Of a stretch of 64,000 bases of DNA, positions 1 through 11,292 are shown piece by piece. Location: NCBI RefSeq assembly GCF_963082655.1, contig NC_081555.1, positions 178,586,442 through 178,650,441 on the forward strand. Reading direction: 5' to 3'. The DNA is from Stomoxys calcitrans. Lineage: Eukaryota; Arthropoda; Insecta; Diptera; Muscidae. A program made the position numbers and the translations under genes. The notes below the pieces were generated by a model. It searched no databases and was not told the origin of the DNA. It saw only the letters and a list, made by a program, of their open reading frames with translations. The stretch's first letter is position 1. The number at the start of each line of letters is the position of its first letter.

Positions 1-716
1 GAGGTGGTAGATGACTTGTCCTGGTCCTCCTTATTTTTCTTCTCATCGGGTTTGACTGTGGTAGTTGTTGTAGTGGAGGTGCTGCTGGTGGTTGTAGTTT
101 TCCTCTTAGGCTTCTTTGTGGTGGTGGAGGACATCATCATGGCCATGGGGTCTTCTTCGTCGTCATCTTCACCCTCTTCTTCATCAGGCATTTTCTCTTC
201 CTCTTCATCGTCCTTTTCTTCGGCGGCATTATTCTCATCTTTGGGTTTTTTGGTTGTGGTCTTCTTAGGTTTAGCTGTGGTTGTGGTCGTCGTGGACTTC
301 TTTGGCTTCTTGGTGGTTGTGGATGTGGCCATTTTCTCGTGATCCTCATTCTCTTTGGGCTTCTCCTCATCCTCCTCATCCTTCATGGGGGACTCTGTGG
401 TTGTTGTGGTTTTACTTTTATTTGGCTTCTTTGTTGTAGTAGTGGTGCTAGTTGACGAGGATGATTCCATCATCATCATATCCTCATCATTGTTGTCGTC
501 TTCTTCGGGCATCATCATCATCATCTTATCATCATCAGCAGCCGGTTTTTTGGGTTTGGCTGTCGTCTTGGCTAAATCGAAAAATGTGGCCCAGTTATTG
601 ACTCCAAATCATATGAAAGATGTTTTGGGACAAAATTCTGCCCTTAACTCACCGTTGGTCGTCTGGACGCACAGCACAGCCAACAAAAGAAACATCAACA
701 AATGAATAAACTTCAT
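1..716 (-). CDS. Secreted Thr/Lys/acidic low-complexity (mucin-like) protein, 5' part, two exons
   Basis: Start codon at 716-714. Exon 1 (716-653) encodes 21 residues beginning MKFIHLLMFLLLAVLC, a clear signal peptide. A GTGAGT donor (652-647) and a TTTAG acceptor (577-572) bound an 80-bp intron (572-651), phase 1, completing an Ala codon. Exon 2 (571 to below 1) stays open to the window edge, giving about 211 visible residues. It alternates acidic/Met-rich blocks (DDDKMMMMMPEEDD near residues 34-47; a second near 50-57) with Thr-rich blocks carrying TTTKKPKK-type motifs. Many Thr residues next to Pro/Lys suggest dense O-glycosylation (inference). No folded domain is visible and I do not recognise the family; an extracellular mucin-like, cuticular, peritrophic or salivary protein are all possible. 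The codons are in frame with no stops over about 190 codons, and the signal peptide falls in its own exon, which makes a real gene likely. The C-terminus is missing. Confidence 0.8.
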
Positions 717-827
717 GTCGTCTTCTATGTATTCCCGGTTCAATGGTGCAAATTCAAACAAGTATTGGTCAATTTCTTGGTAACGCTCTTGTCTAGTCTC
801 CTCTCGTTTGGCCGGAAGCTAAAATAA

Positions 828-864
828 ACTAAATTTATGTTCACCGCTTTGAGGTGGCTTTATA
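828..864 (-). promoter_or_regulatory. Putative TATA box and initiator of the secreted-protein gene
   Basis: On the minus strand TATAAAG lies at 864-858, and an initiator-like TTTAGTTT has its A at 830, 34 bases downstream, close to the usual TATA-to-start spacing. This predicts a 5' UTR of about 114 nt before the ATG at 716. Assigned by position and motif only. Confidence 0.4.
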
Positions 865-1685
865 GTTTTTCGCATGGCTTTAAATTTTTGAAGATTGCTT
901 TTGAGTCTGTGACTTGTGTTTGTTTTGAATTTTTTCTTCTTCTAATATTTTGGAGAGTAAATTTGTAGTGTTCGGCAGTTGTGAGTGTAACCGGTTTTTT
1001 TTTTTGCTTCAAGTTGCTGTATTTAGGCGGGGGATTCACTGAGTTGTAAGTGGACTTGTGCTTGTGGCTCTGCAACGTTCTGCTGCCATTTAGCTAATGG
1101 TACAACTCCAGCCCATAAGTATTCGCTCATTATGCCCATACGATATTTATCTGTTAATTGATAATCAATAAGCCATGAGATTTGTAGATTTGTCAAATGC
1201 TCATCCACAGTGCAAACCTGTTTGCTTTAGTCAGCACACAGAACGAAGCTCAAAATTCCCTTTGGTATGGCTACAGTATATGGACAAGATATTTTGACTC
1301 GCCATGTTTTTTGTAAGGTAAAACATAAAATATTTTATTTGTTGAAGTTTTCTAAGCGGCTATCAAACAAAGTAAAATGAATAAGCATTTTGTGTGAGAA
1401 TAGATTTTAAATTAAACTTGAATTGTTTTAATAATCTTGTCAAAACTGGTTTTACAATATTTGAGAATATTTTTCATAAAGCACTTGCTTAGCAACATTT
1501 CAGGCAAAATAAAATTTGTAAAAAATTTAGAGATAAAAGAAGATGGTGTTCGCCGACAAAAAAAAGTGCATTAAATGAGCAAACAAGTCAAAGCAGTATT
1601 ACGTTGTAACGAACTAAATTTTGTATACCTATCAGCAAGGATTCTTTTGGCGTCGCCTAAAAGGTTAGAAAACGAAAAAAACAAG
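865..1685. other. AT-rich spacer upstream of the secreted-protein gene
   Basis: No coding signature, HINE module or LINE motif is visible. The open frames here are short and carry no recognisable domain. It ends in A-rich sequence with a duplicated ACAAGTA, immediately before the first family A element. Confidence 0.5.
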
Positions 1686-1686
1686 T

Positions 1687-3189
1687 AACAAGTAAAAGCG
1701 TGCGAAGTTCGGCCGGGCCGAATCTTATATACCCTCCACCATGGGACGCTTTGTCGAGCTCTTGCCACGGTATCTCTTTTTAGGCAAACAAAGGATAAAA
1801 GAAAATAATTGCTATGTTATTGGAACAATATCAAGTTATGATTCATTTCGGACCGTAATTGAAACGAATATTGGAGACCATAGTAGAAGCCTTTGTGTAA
1901 AATTTCAGCAAAATCTATTAAGAATTGCGCACTTTAGGGGTTGAAGAAGTAAAATAGGGAGATCGGTTTATAGGTGAGCTGTATTAGACTATAAACCGAT
2001 TCATGCCATATTCGACACGTATATAAAAGGTCATGAGAGAAGCCATTGTACAAAATTTCATAGGGTAATACCCTTAAGAGGCTCAAGAAGTCAAGATCCC
2101 ATATTGGTTTATATAGCAGCTACATCAGGTTATGGACCGATTTGGACTTTTCTTAGCACTGTTGTTAGTTATAACAAAACACAAAACGTCCTCTAGTGGC
2201 TCAAGAAGTCAAGACCCCAGATCGGTTTATATGGCAGCTGCATCAGGTTATTGACCAATTTGAACTATTCTTAGCACAGTTGCTGAAAGTCAAAACAAAA
2301 CACCTCATGCAAAATTTCATCCAAATCAGATAATAATTGCGTCCTCTAGTGGCTCAAGATGTCAAGACCGCTGATCGGTTTATATGACAGCTATATCAGG
2401 TTATGGATCGATTTCAACCATACTCAGGACAGTTGTTGGAAGTCATAATAAAACACCTCATGCAAAATTTCAGCCATATCGGATAAGAATTGTGCACTCT
2501 TGCGGCTCAAGAAGTCAAGACTCCAGATCGGTTTATATGGCAGCCATATCAAAACGTGGACCGACATAGCCGAGTTACAATCCCAACCGACCTACACTAA
2601 TAAGAAGTATTTGTGCAAAATTTAAGCGGCTAGCTTTACTCCTTAGAAGGTTAGAGTGCCTTCGACAGACGGACGGACAGACGAACGGACAGAAGGACGG
2701 ACAGACGGACGGACAGACGGACGGACAGACGGACGGACAGACGGACGGACAGACGGACGGACAGACGGACGGACAGACGGACGGACAGACGGACGGACAG
2801 ACGGACGGACAGACGGACGGACAGACGGACGGACAGACGGACGGACAGACGGACGGACGGACGGACGGACAGACGGACGGACAGACGGACGGACAGACGG
2901 ACGGACAGACGGACAGACGGACGGACAGACGGACGGACAGACGGACGGACAGACGGACGGACAGACGGACGGACAGACGGACGGACAGACGGACGGACAG
3001 ACGGACGGACAGACGGACGGACAGACGGACGGACAGACGCACGGACAGACGGACGGACATGGCTAATTCGACTTAAAATGTCATGACGATCAAGAATATG
3101 TACTTATGGGGTCTTAGACGAATATTTCGAGGAGTTACAAACAGAATGACGAAATTAGTATACCCCAATCCTATGGTGGAGGGTAAAAA
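1687..3189 (-). mobile_element. HINE-like element, family A (copy A1)
   Basis: On the plus strand it begins AACAAGTAAAAGCGTGC, then the palindrome TTCGGCCGGGCCGAA, then TATATACCCTCCACCAT. It ends with CCTATGGTGGAGGGTA and an A-run. These are the terminal palindrome and paired subterminal inverted repeats of family A in reverse. The interior has about five degenerate tandem units with the motif GATCGGTTTATATGGCAGC, then a very long GACGGACA tract, then the conserved block (ATCAAGAATATGTAC, TTACAAACAGAATGACGAAATTAG). It encodes no protein. The layout matches Drosophila DINE-1/Helentron-derived elements (subterminal inverted repeats, GTCY microsatellite, terminal stem-loop); the assignment to that group is inference. 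Confidence 0.8.
2660..3058. repeat. (GACGGACGGACA)n microsatellite inside A1
   Basis: About 400 bp of near-perfect tandem 8/12-mers built from GACGGACA (complement: GTCC/GTCT, i.e. GTCY). Long open frames occur on both strands only because the period is a multiple of three; the Thr-Asp-Gly-Arg and Ser-Val-Cys-Pro 'proteins' are artefacts. This is the longest and purest such tract in the window; the others are shorter or built on different units. Confidence 0.95.
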
Positions 3190-3345
3190 AGGCGGTGAAA
3201 AATGCATACCTTAAGCCCAATAACATCCATATCGAAATATGTTCCAATTTGTACAAATACTAATAAGTACAAGTCATTCTTGAATTGTGTATAACAACAC
3301 AAAGCCTATCATAAGTCACTGTGTCGTATATCAGTAAAATCTTAT
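3190..3345 (-). mobile_element. Family B HINE fragment
   Basis: GTGAAAAATGCATACCTTAAGCCC and the following sequence match the first unit of intact family B copies (compare 5333-5420). Head and tail are missing. A1 adjoins it directly and may have inserted into it. Confidence 0.55.
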
Positions 3346-4808
3346 ATATAAAAATCAATTGTTTGTTTGTATGTTTGTGTGTTTCTTATAGACTCAGAAA
3401 CGGCTAAACCGATTTTCTTGAAATTTTCACAGATGGTGCATAATGATCCCGTGGTGAAAATAGGGTACTATATTTTTGATATCTGAGGGGGAATAAAAAT
3501 TTGGTATCCAAATTGCGGATGGGGTACCTAGGGGGACCGCCCAACACTAAAACCTACCAAACATATATTTAGACCAATCACGACAATATGGGACTCAAAT
3601 GAAAGGTATTTAGGATAAGAAAACGTATCCGATATCCATTTGTCGAACCAAGTGCTAGAAGGACCACCGCAACCCCCAAAACACCCCTAAATCGGACATA
3701 TTTACCGACCTTGGCAATATGCGAGTAGAATACGAATCTGATATCCAAATGTGGGACCACGTTTCTGGAGGTCCACCCCTTCCCCAAAACACCCCCCAAA
3801 CATGACTTATTTACTGACCATGGGAATATGGGGCTTAAATAAAAGGTATTTGAGTGTAGAATTAGAATCTGATATCCAAATATGGGTACAAGTATTTAGG
3901 GGGCCTCCTCTCCCCAAAAACATCCCCCAAAGGGAACAAATTGACGACCATAGCCATATGGGGCTCAACTTAAAGGTCTTTGGGAGTAAAGCGCGAATCT
4001 GATATCAATATTTGGGAAAAGTGTCTATGGGGCCACCCCACCCCCACAACACCACCCAAATAGTAGGTATTTGCTGACTTTTGCAATATGAGGCTCAAAT
4101 ACGAGGGTTTTTAGAGTGGAACACGAATACGATATATATTTTCAAGGCCAACTCACTGAGTTGCCGCCCATCCCCAAGCCGATCACGTTTGCCGACTATG
4201 GAAATATGGGGCTCAATAGACCACGTATCTGATATCAACATTAAGGACCAATTGTCTAGGGGACGTCCCACCACCATAACAACGCCCAAATAGGACGTAT
4301 TTGCTCACCATGACAATTTTGGGTCTTAAAGAGAGTGGAACTAAATATTTATTGTTTTTAGGGCCGACACATATTTGCTGACTTTTGCAATAAGGAGTTT
4401 AAATGAGATTAGAAAACGAAATTTATATCCAATTTTGAGGGCATTGGCAATATGGGTTCAAATAAATCATATATAGATATATGATAATAGAGCACGTTGC
4501 TGATATATTTTCCGGGCTTAGTGTTAGTCCCCAAAACACCTCTAAATCGGCCATATATACCCACCATGTCAATGTGCAGCTTAAATAAAAGGTATTGGAG
4601 GGTAGAGCAAGAATTGATACCCACTTTCGGGACTAATTTTCTGGGGGTCAACCCCTTTCCCGAAATAACCAACAAGCAGCAATTTTTTAGTGACCATCGC
4701 GAAATTGGGCTCAAATAAAGGTATTTGGGAGTAGAATACGAATTTGATATCCAAATTTAGGACCATGTATTTAGGGAATCACCCCTTCCCCAAAACACCC
4801 CGCAAAGG
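3346..4808. mobile_element. D-type repeat element (tandem units, non-coding)
   Basis: Starts with TATATAAAAATCAATTG and a GTTTGTATGTTTGTGTG stretch, then GACTCAGAAACGGCTAAACCGA. After that come roughly ten degenerate units of about 110-150 bp around CAATATGGGGCTCAAATAAAAGGTATTTG and GAATCTGATATCCAAAT, separated by C-rich CCCCAAAACACCCC stretches. The same elements recur in reverse at 16441-17000 and 17390-20135. No transposase or RT coding is visible. It may be another rolling-circle non-autonomous family, but I cannot define its ends, so the class is left open. Confidence 0.6.
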
Positions 4809-4810
4809 GT

Positions 4811-5090
4811 AACAAGTAAAAAGGCGTTAAGTTCGATATAGCCCATCTTCGAACTTAACCTGCTTATGAACAAAAGAAGAATCGGTGCCAAGTTTCAGCA
4901 CAATATCCTTATTTTTCTAGATTGTAGTGTGATTTCAACACACAGACGGACGGACATATCTAGATCGTCTTTTTACGCTGATCAAGAATATATATACTGT
5001 ATAGGGTCGGAAATGGATAATTCGATGTGTTGCAAACGGAATGACAAAATGACTATCCCCCATCCTTCGGCGATGGGTATAAAAATAAGT
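4811..5090 (-). mobile_element. Internally deleted family B HINE (about 280 bp)
   Basis: The first 25 bases are a normal family B end (AACAAGTAAAAAGGCGTTAA). They are joined directly to the distal part of the element (ATATAGCCCATCTTCGAACTTAACC), a very short GACGGACA tract, the conserved block, and an end ...GGCGATGGGTATAAAAA. One terminal-palindrome arm, one subterminal repeat and all 153-bp units have been lost. Confidence 0.75.
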
Positions 5091-5245
5091 GTTCGAAGTC
5101 GTCACCGCAGTCGGAGTCTTAGTTGAGCCATCTTCCGGGAGTCGAGTTAAAATGGCTCGACTCCATTATTAGGACTATATACTACACAGATTTCGAGGTG
5201 TCGAATACAACTCACATCCAAATTTCAGAAAGATCGAGTTATAAC

Positions 5246-6651
5246 AAGTAAGAAGGCGTTAAGTTCGGCCGGGCCGAACTTTGGATACCCACCACCTCGG
5301 GCATATATGTGAACCACATTTCGTCAAAATCCAGTGAAAAATGCATACCTTAAGCCCCATAGCAGCTCTATAGATATCATCCGATTTAGACCAAATGCTT
5401 ATAACTACAAGTCATTGTTCAACCGAGAGATCGGTCTATATGGCAGCTATATCCAAATCTGGACCGATCTGAGCCAAATTGAAGACAAATATCGAAGGGC
5501 CCAACACAAGTCATTGTCCCAAATTTCGGCTACATCGGACAATAAATGAGCTTTTTATGAGCCCAAAACCTTAAATCGAGAGATCGGTCTATATGGCATC
5601 TATATCCAAATCTGAACCGATCAGGGCCAAATAGAAGAAAGATATCTAAGGCAAATCACTGTCCCAAATTTCAGCAAAATCGGATAATAAATGTGGCTTT
5701 TATGGGCCTAAGACCATAAATCGGAGGATCGGTCTATATGGCAGCTATATCCAAATTTGGACCGATCTGGGCCAAATTGACGAAGAATGTCGAAGGGCTC
5801 AACGCAACTCACTGTCCCAAATTTCAGCAAAATCGGATAATAAATGTGGCTTTTATGGGCGTAAGACCATAAATCGGCGGATCGGTCTATATGGCAGCTA
5901 TATCCAAATTTAGACCGATCTGGGCCAAATTGACGAAGGATGTCGAAGGGCTCAACGCAACTCACTGTCCCAAATTTCAGCTAAATCGGATAATAAATGT
6001 GGCTTTTATGGGCGTAACACCATAAATCGGAAGATCGGTCTATATGGCAGCTATATCCAAATCTGAACTGATCTGGGCCAAATTGACGAAGAATGTTGAA
6101 GGGCCTAACACAACTCACTGTGCCAAATTTCATTCAAATCGGATATAAAATGTGGCTTTTATGGGCCTAAGACCCTAAATCTGAGGATCGGTCTATATGG
6201 CAGCTATATCCAAATTTGAACCGATCTGAGCCAAATTGACGAAGGATGTCGAAGGGCCCAACGCAACTCCCTGTCCCAAATTTCAGCAAAATCGGATAAT
6301 AAATGTGGCTTTTATGGGCCTAAGACCCTAAATCGGCGGATCGGTCTATATGGGGGCTATATCAAGATATAGTCCGATATAGCCCATCTTCGAACTTAAC
6401 CTGCTTATGGACAAAAAAAGAATCTGTGCAAAATTTCAGCTCAATATCTCAATTTTTAAAGACTGTAGCGTGATTTCAACAGACAGACGGACAGACGGAC
6501 AGACGGACGGACATGTCTAGATCGTCTTAGATTTTCACGCTGATCAAGAATATATATACTTTATAGGGTCGGAAATGGATATTTCGATGTGTTGCAAACG
6601 GAATGACAAAATGAATATACCCCCATCCTTCGGTGGTGGGTATAAAAATAG
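5246..6651 (-). mobile_element. Complete HINE-like element, family B (copy B3)
   Basis: Begins AACAAGTAAGAAGGCG, then a 21-base perfect palindrome centred on TTCGGCCGGGCCGAA, then GATACCCACCACC. Ends CTTCGGTGGTGGGTATAAAAA. The paired subterminal repeats differ from family A in the same way at both ends. Internal units starting GATCGGTCTATATGGCAGC lie at about 5429, 5582, 5727, 5880, 6033, 6186 and 6340, i.e. spacing of mostly 153 bp. A short GACAGACGGACA tract sits near 6481. Its first units are almost identical to those of the B copy at 29696. Confidence 0.8.
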
Positions 6652-6654
6652 AAA

Positions 6655-7590
6655 TATATTTCTGATTAGGTGGTTTAATGTCCTTCAAAGTCATTATAAT
6701 GGGCAAATTTGGAACTCACATAAACCCCTTTGTAAAATCGATAGGATAGGGATACACAATCTTGTAACGTATGGTGTAAAAAGACTTCCAAAATAAATCA
6801 TGCAACCAAATTGGTGATGGTTTGCAATTAACTGTAATGGAGTTAATTTGTAATTAGCCTTCAAAAAAAGCTAATTTAATGTTTGTTGTGCTTGTAATCC
6901 ACAAAATGATACTTGTAACTTGTGCAAGATTTTGAGACTAAAGATTGAGATTAAGATTTATTTGGTTTTCGTTTTCAAATATTTGAATTCGTTTGTCTTG
7001 GATTATTTTCAATATTTGTTTGGTTGCCTTGGATATTTGTGATGTTATGACTGATTGCGCTGGTTTGTTTTCTGTTTTCTGTTTAGTTTTTGTCTTAAAG
7101 CTAATAAAATTGATTTATGCATTATTTGTCTTTCTACTGAGTACCCAAAGTGAAGGTCGATTAATGGCATATCAATTAATCAACGATTTTGAAGTACTTA
7201 ATTTCTCTGCGGGAACGAATGAAGAAGCTTTTAAAAGAGTTTTATTTGCTGAAGCCAACAAAAGTATATTTCTTGGAAATACGAAGTTCATTTATGCAAC
7301 CGAAAATGAATCCTGTTGAGCAGTTTGAATATTCAATTTAATATTTAATTTGTGCTTGTCTTGCGGGCGAAAAGATTCATCGGAAAATTAAAAGGATGCT
7401 ACACCTATCAAACTATGGGGTAAGGAGAAATGTTAATTTTTTGCATGAATCTTATGCTGAAGTTTAATCCTGGCAGGATGTTTTGTTCAGTAATCAGTAC
7501 GAGTATTCCGAAAAGTGTTCGTTAGTTTTTATTATTTAAAATTATTTAAGCTGTTTGATAGGTAATGAACAAGGGAAGCTATTTAATGAA
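6655..7590. other. Unassigned AT-rich region with one weak open frame
   Basis: No HINE module is seen. A 108-codon plus-strand frame at 6993-7319 has a hydrophobic N-terminal half and a mixed second half (YQLINDFEVLNFSAG), but no recognisable domain or splice context. I do not call it a gene; it could be a chance frame or a decayed exon. Confidence 0.4.
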
Positions 7591-8139
7591 ATTTTCTTTA
7601 AAAATGAAGACATTGAGCTGAAACTTTGCACAGATTTTTATACTCACCACCAAAGGATAGGGTCATTTATTAATTCATTCCGTTTGCACTTCAAAATATC
7701 CATTTCCGATCTTTAAAGGTATATATAATTCTGATCGTCGTCAAATTCTAAGACGATTTAACGAAGTCCGTGTGTATGTCCGTCCTTCCGTCCGACTGGC
7801 CGTCCGTCTGTTGTAACCATGCTAAAGCCTTCAAAAATAAAGATTTTAGAGTTGAAATTTTCCACAGATCCGAATTTTTGCCATACACAGGTTAAGTTTC
7901 TGAACAGGCAGCTATTTCCGAATATATTTGAATATAGCTGCCATAGAGGACGATCTGTCGATATCTGAAGTCCATAGAAGGAGCATTTATTATGCTTGAT
8001 TTTGTTTAAAAAATTTAAACAGCGCGATGTATTAAGACCCCCTACCCGCATATTGCTCAGATCGGTACATATTAAGATATTGCTGACATATAGACCGATC
8101 TTTCTAAGCTGGTTCTTAAGCCCATAAAAAGCGCATTTA

Positions 8140-9509
8140 TAGAGATGGGCTTCTACCGGGTAAATACCTAACGCCTGGGTATTTATTGGGTAAATACCCA
8201 ATGAATAAATTTTTTGAGTATTTATAATTATGCCGATATCTTGGACAAAAAAATATTTTCCAAACCATTTTTGATGATTTCGCATTCTTTGTATATAAAC
8301 TTGATTTCTGATCTCATAAAATCGGATTTTAATTATATATGCAATAGTTGCTATATAGACCGATCTCCAGACTTTAAATCTTGAGGTAATTTTTCATCCC
8401 TCTTGGTCATTTTTCATCCGATTCCGATGAAATTTGGCACAGTGAGTTCTGATAGACCCTTATTAATTTCTGTGAAGTGCGGTTCAGATCGGACTATATT
8501 TGGATATAGTTGCCCTAAGACCGACCACCCGATCTCCCGATGTAGGGTATTTAGGCCATAAAAGATCCATTTATTACCCGAATTCGAAGAAATTTGGCAC
8601 AGTCTGTTCCGGTATACCCCTGCCTATTCCTGTCAAATTTGGTCCAGATCGGACCAAATTTGGATGTAGTTGCCATATAGACCGATCTCCCGATATAGGG
8701 TAATGAGCCTTTACAAGGAGCATATTTCATCCGATTTTGATGAAATTTGAAAGCATTCTAAATCTTTTAATAGAATATCAAAACTCCCTGTTTCAAATTT
8801 CATCAAAATTGGATGAAATATGCTCCTTTTATAGGCTCATTACCCCATATCGGGAGATCGGTCTATATGGCAGTTATATCCAAATATGGTCCGATCTGGA
8901 CGTTATTCAACGAAAAGGTTAAGAGGGCCAAATTTCATTGAAATATGCTCCTTTTAAAGGCTCATAACACTATATCGGGAGATCTGTCTATATGGCAGCT
9001 ATATCCAAATATAGTCCAATCTGAATCACATTTGACAAGAAGGGCACAGAACACACTGTGCCAAATTTCATCGAATTCGGGTAATAAATTGATCATTTAT
9101 GGCCTCAATACCATATATCGGGAGATCGTGCGGTCGGTCTAAAGGCAACTGTATCCAAACATAGTCCGATCTGAATCACAGTTCATAGAAATGGGTAGGG
9201 GTCTACCAGAACTCACTGTGCCAAATTTCATCGAAATCTGATATAAAAATGACCTCAAGACTTTAAGTCTGGAGATCGTTCTATATAACGGCTACATATA
9301 AATAAAATCCGATTTTATGAGACCAGAAGATCAGGTTTATATACAAAGAATACGAAATCATCAAAAGTTGTGTGGAAAATATTTGTATACCCAAGATATC
9401 TGCAAAATTATGAATACCCAACTTTTGGGTATATATGGGTAAATACCTAGGTATTTACCCAATTTACCGGGTAAATACCTTTTGGGTATTTACCCATCGA
9501 CCATCTCTA
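8140..9509. mobile_element. hAT-like foldback element with arms of HINE-type tandem units
   Basis: Ends are TAGAGATGG...CCATCTCTA, resembling hAT terminal repeats. Flanks CGCATTTA (8132-8139) and TGCATTTA (9510-9517) form an 8-bp target duplication with one mismatch; intact copies of the interrupted unit read GCGCATTTATTATCC once. Two imperfect arms (about 8140-8753 and 8791-9509) are inverted around a loop near 8754-8790. Near each end is GGGTATTTACCC-type sequence, a candidate subterminal motif. Further in, each arm has about three units (GATCTCCCGATATAGGG, TTGGATATAGTTGCC) homologous to the family B 153-bp repeats. No transposase. Confidence 0.75.
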
Positions 9510-11292
9510 TGCATTTATTATCCGATTTCGCTAAAATTACAGCATGTTATAGTAAAACTCTTGACATCAGAGCCGAATACAATCCAGATTGGACCATGTT
9601 TAGATATAGCTCTACGTCTATATGGTTCATATGGGACCATATTAAGATATTGCTGACATACAGACCAATCTTCCTTTACTGGGTCTTAAACCATTAAAAA
9701 GCGCATTTATTATCCGATTTGGCTGAAATTTGAAGCAGCGTGTTGTAGTACTCTTGACATCCGAGCCGAATATAGTTCAGATTGGAACATTTTAAGATAT
9801 AGCTGTCATATTGACCGCTCTGCCTATTTGGCGTCTTAAGTCCATCAGAGCCGCATTTATTAACCAAGTTTGCTGGAACTTTTATTTTTAAGTGAGGAAT
9901 ATTAGATTCCTTGACATTCTAGCGAATTACGGTCCAGTTTGGACCGTATTTAAATAATTTTAGAATTTTTAGGGCAGTGTTAGGCCCTTAGAAATCTTTT
10001 GTTCAGTTTGGCCCAAATCGGTATAGATTTAAATGTAGCTGCCATTTAGACCGATCTCTCGATTTAAGGTCTTAAGCCCATAAAAGGCGCATTTATTATC
10101 CAATTTTGCTGAAATTTAGGACAGTGAGTTGTGTTAGGCCCTTCAACATGATTTAAAGTCTTAGGCCCAAAAAAGCCAAATTTAATACCTCATTTTGCTA
10201 AAAGTTGACATATTTCTTCCATTTGGACCAGATTTGGATATACCTGCCATATAGACCGATCTCTCGATTTAAGGGCTTGGGCTCATAAAATGTGCGTCAG
10301 ATTTCGCTGTTATTTGGGACAGTAAGTTGTGATAGGCCCTTTGACATATTTTTTTAGTTTGGCCTAGATCGGTCCAGCTTTGGATATAACTTCCGACCGG
10401 ATATAACTGTCTGACCGATTTAACGATTTAAGGCCTTGGCCACATTTTAGGCGCATTTATTATCCGATTTCGCTGAAATTTAAGACAGTAAATGGTGTTA
10501 AGCCCCTCTATATCCTTCCCGAAGATGGCCCAGATCGTTCCAGATTTGGATATAACTATCATATAGACCGATCTCTCGATTTAAGGCCTTGGCCCACTCT
10601 TAGACCACTTAATGTCCGTGGTCCGTAATGTCCGAAGGCACGCTAACTTTCGAAGAAGTAATGCTATGCGCTTAAAATATTTCACAAATACTTCCTATTA
10701 CAGTAGGTCGGTTGGGATTGTAAATGGCCCACTTAAAGCGATTTCGGATCTCGACTCTTGAGCTTCTGGAGAGCTCAATTCTTATCCGATTTGGCTGAAA
10801 TTTTTGTACTATGCCGTTTCCTAAGACTTTCGATTGATGTGTTAACCATGGTTTGATTCGGTTCAAAACCTGATATTGCTCCCATATAAACCGATTTCTC
10901 GATTATGCTTCTTGAACCTCTGGAGAAGGCAATTCTTATCCGATTTGGCGGAAATTTTGCACAGTGGCTTCTCCTAAGACCTTCAATATACATTCTAAGC
11001 ATCGCTTGAATCGGTCTTAATCCTGATATAGCTAATATATAAACCGATCTCCCGATTTTACCTCTTGAACCCGTATATGATTCAATTCTTATCTGATTTG
11101 GCTGAAATTTTGAAATTATGGATACTTGTACTATGGTATCCAATATTCAAAGCAAGTATGTCACGGTCTGGGGTACTTGTCTATAACCTGATATACCCCC
11201 CAATAGCATTGTAATTCTTATCCATTATCCTTTGTTTGCTTATATAGTGATGCCTACCAAAGAACTTGACAAATGCGATCCATGGTGGAGGG

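Noticed and set aside
2575..3066. Long open frames on both strands (Ser-Val-Arg-Leu / Thr-Asp-Gly-Arg repeats)
   Set aside because: They arise from the GTCY microsatellite, whose 12-bp period keeps all frames open.
6993..7319. 108-codon frame as a host gene
   Set aside because: No domain, splice signals or promoter that I can support; composition fits AT-rich chance frames.
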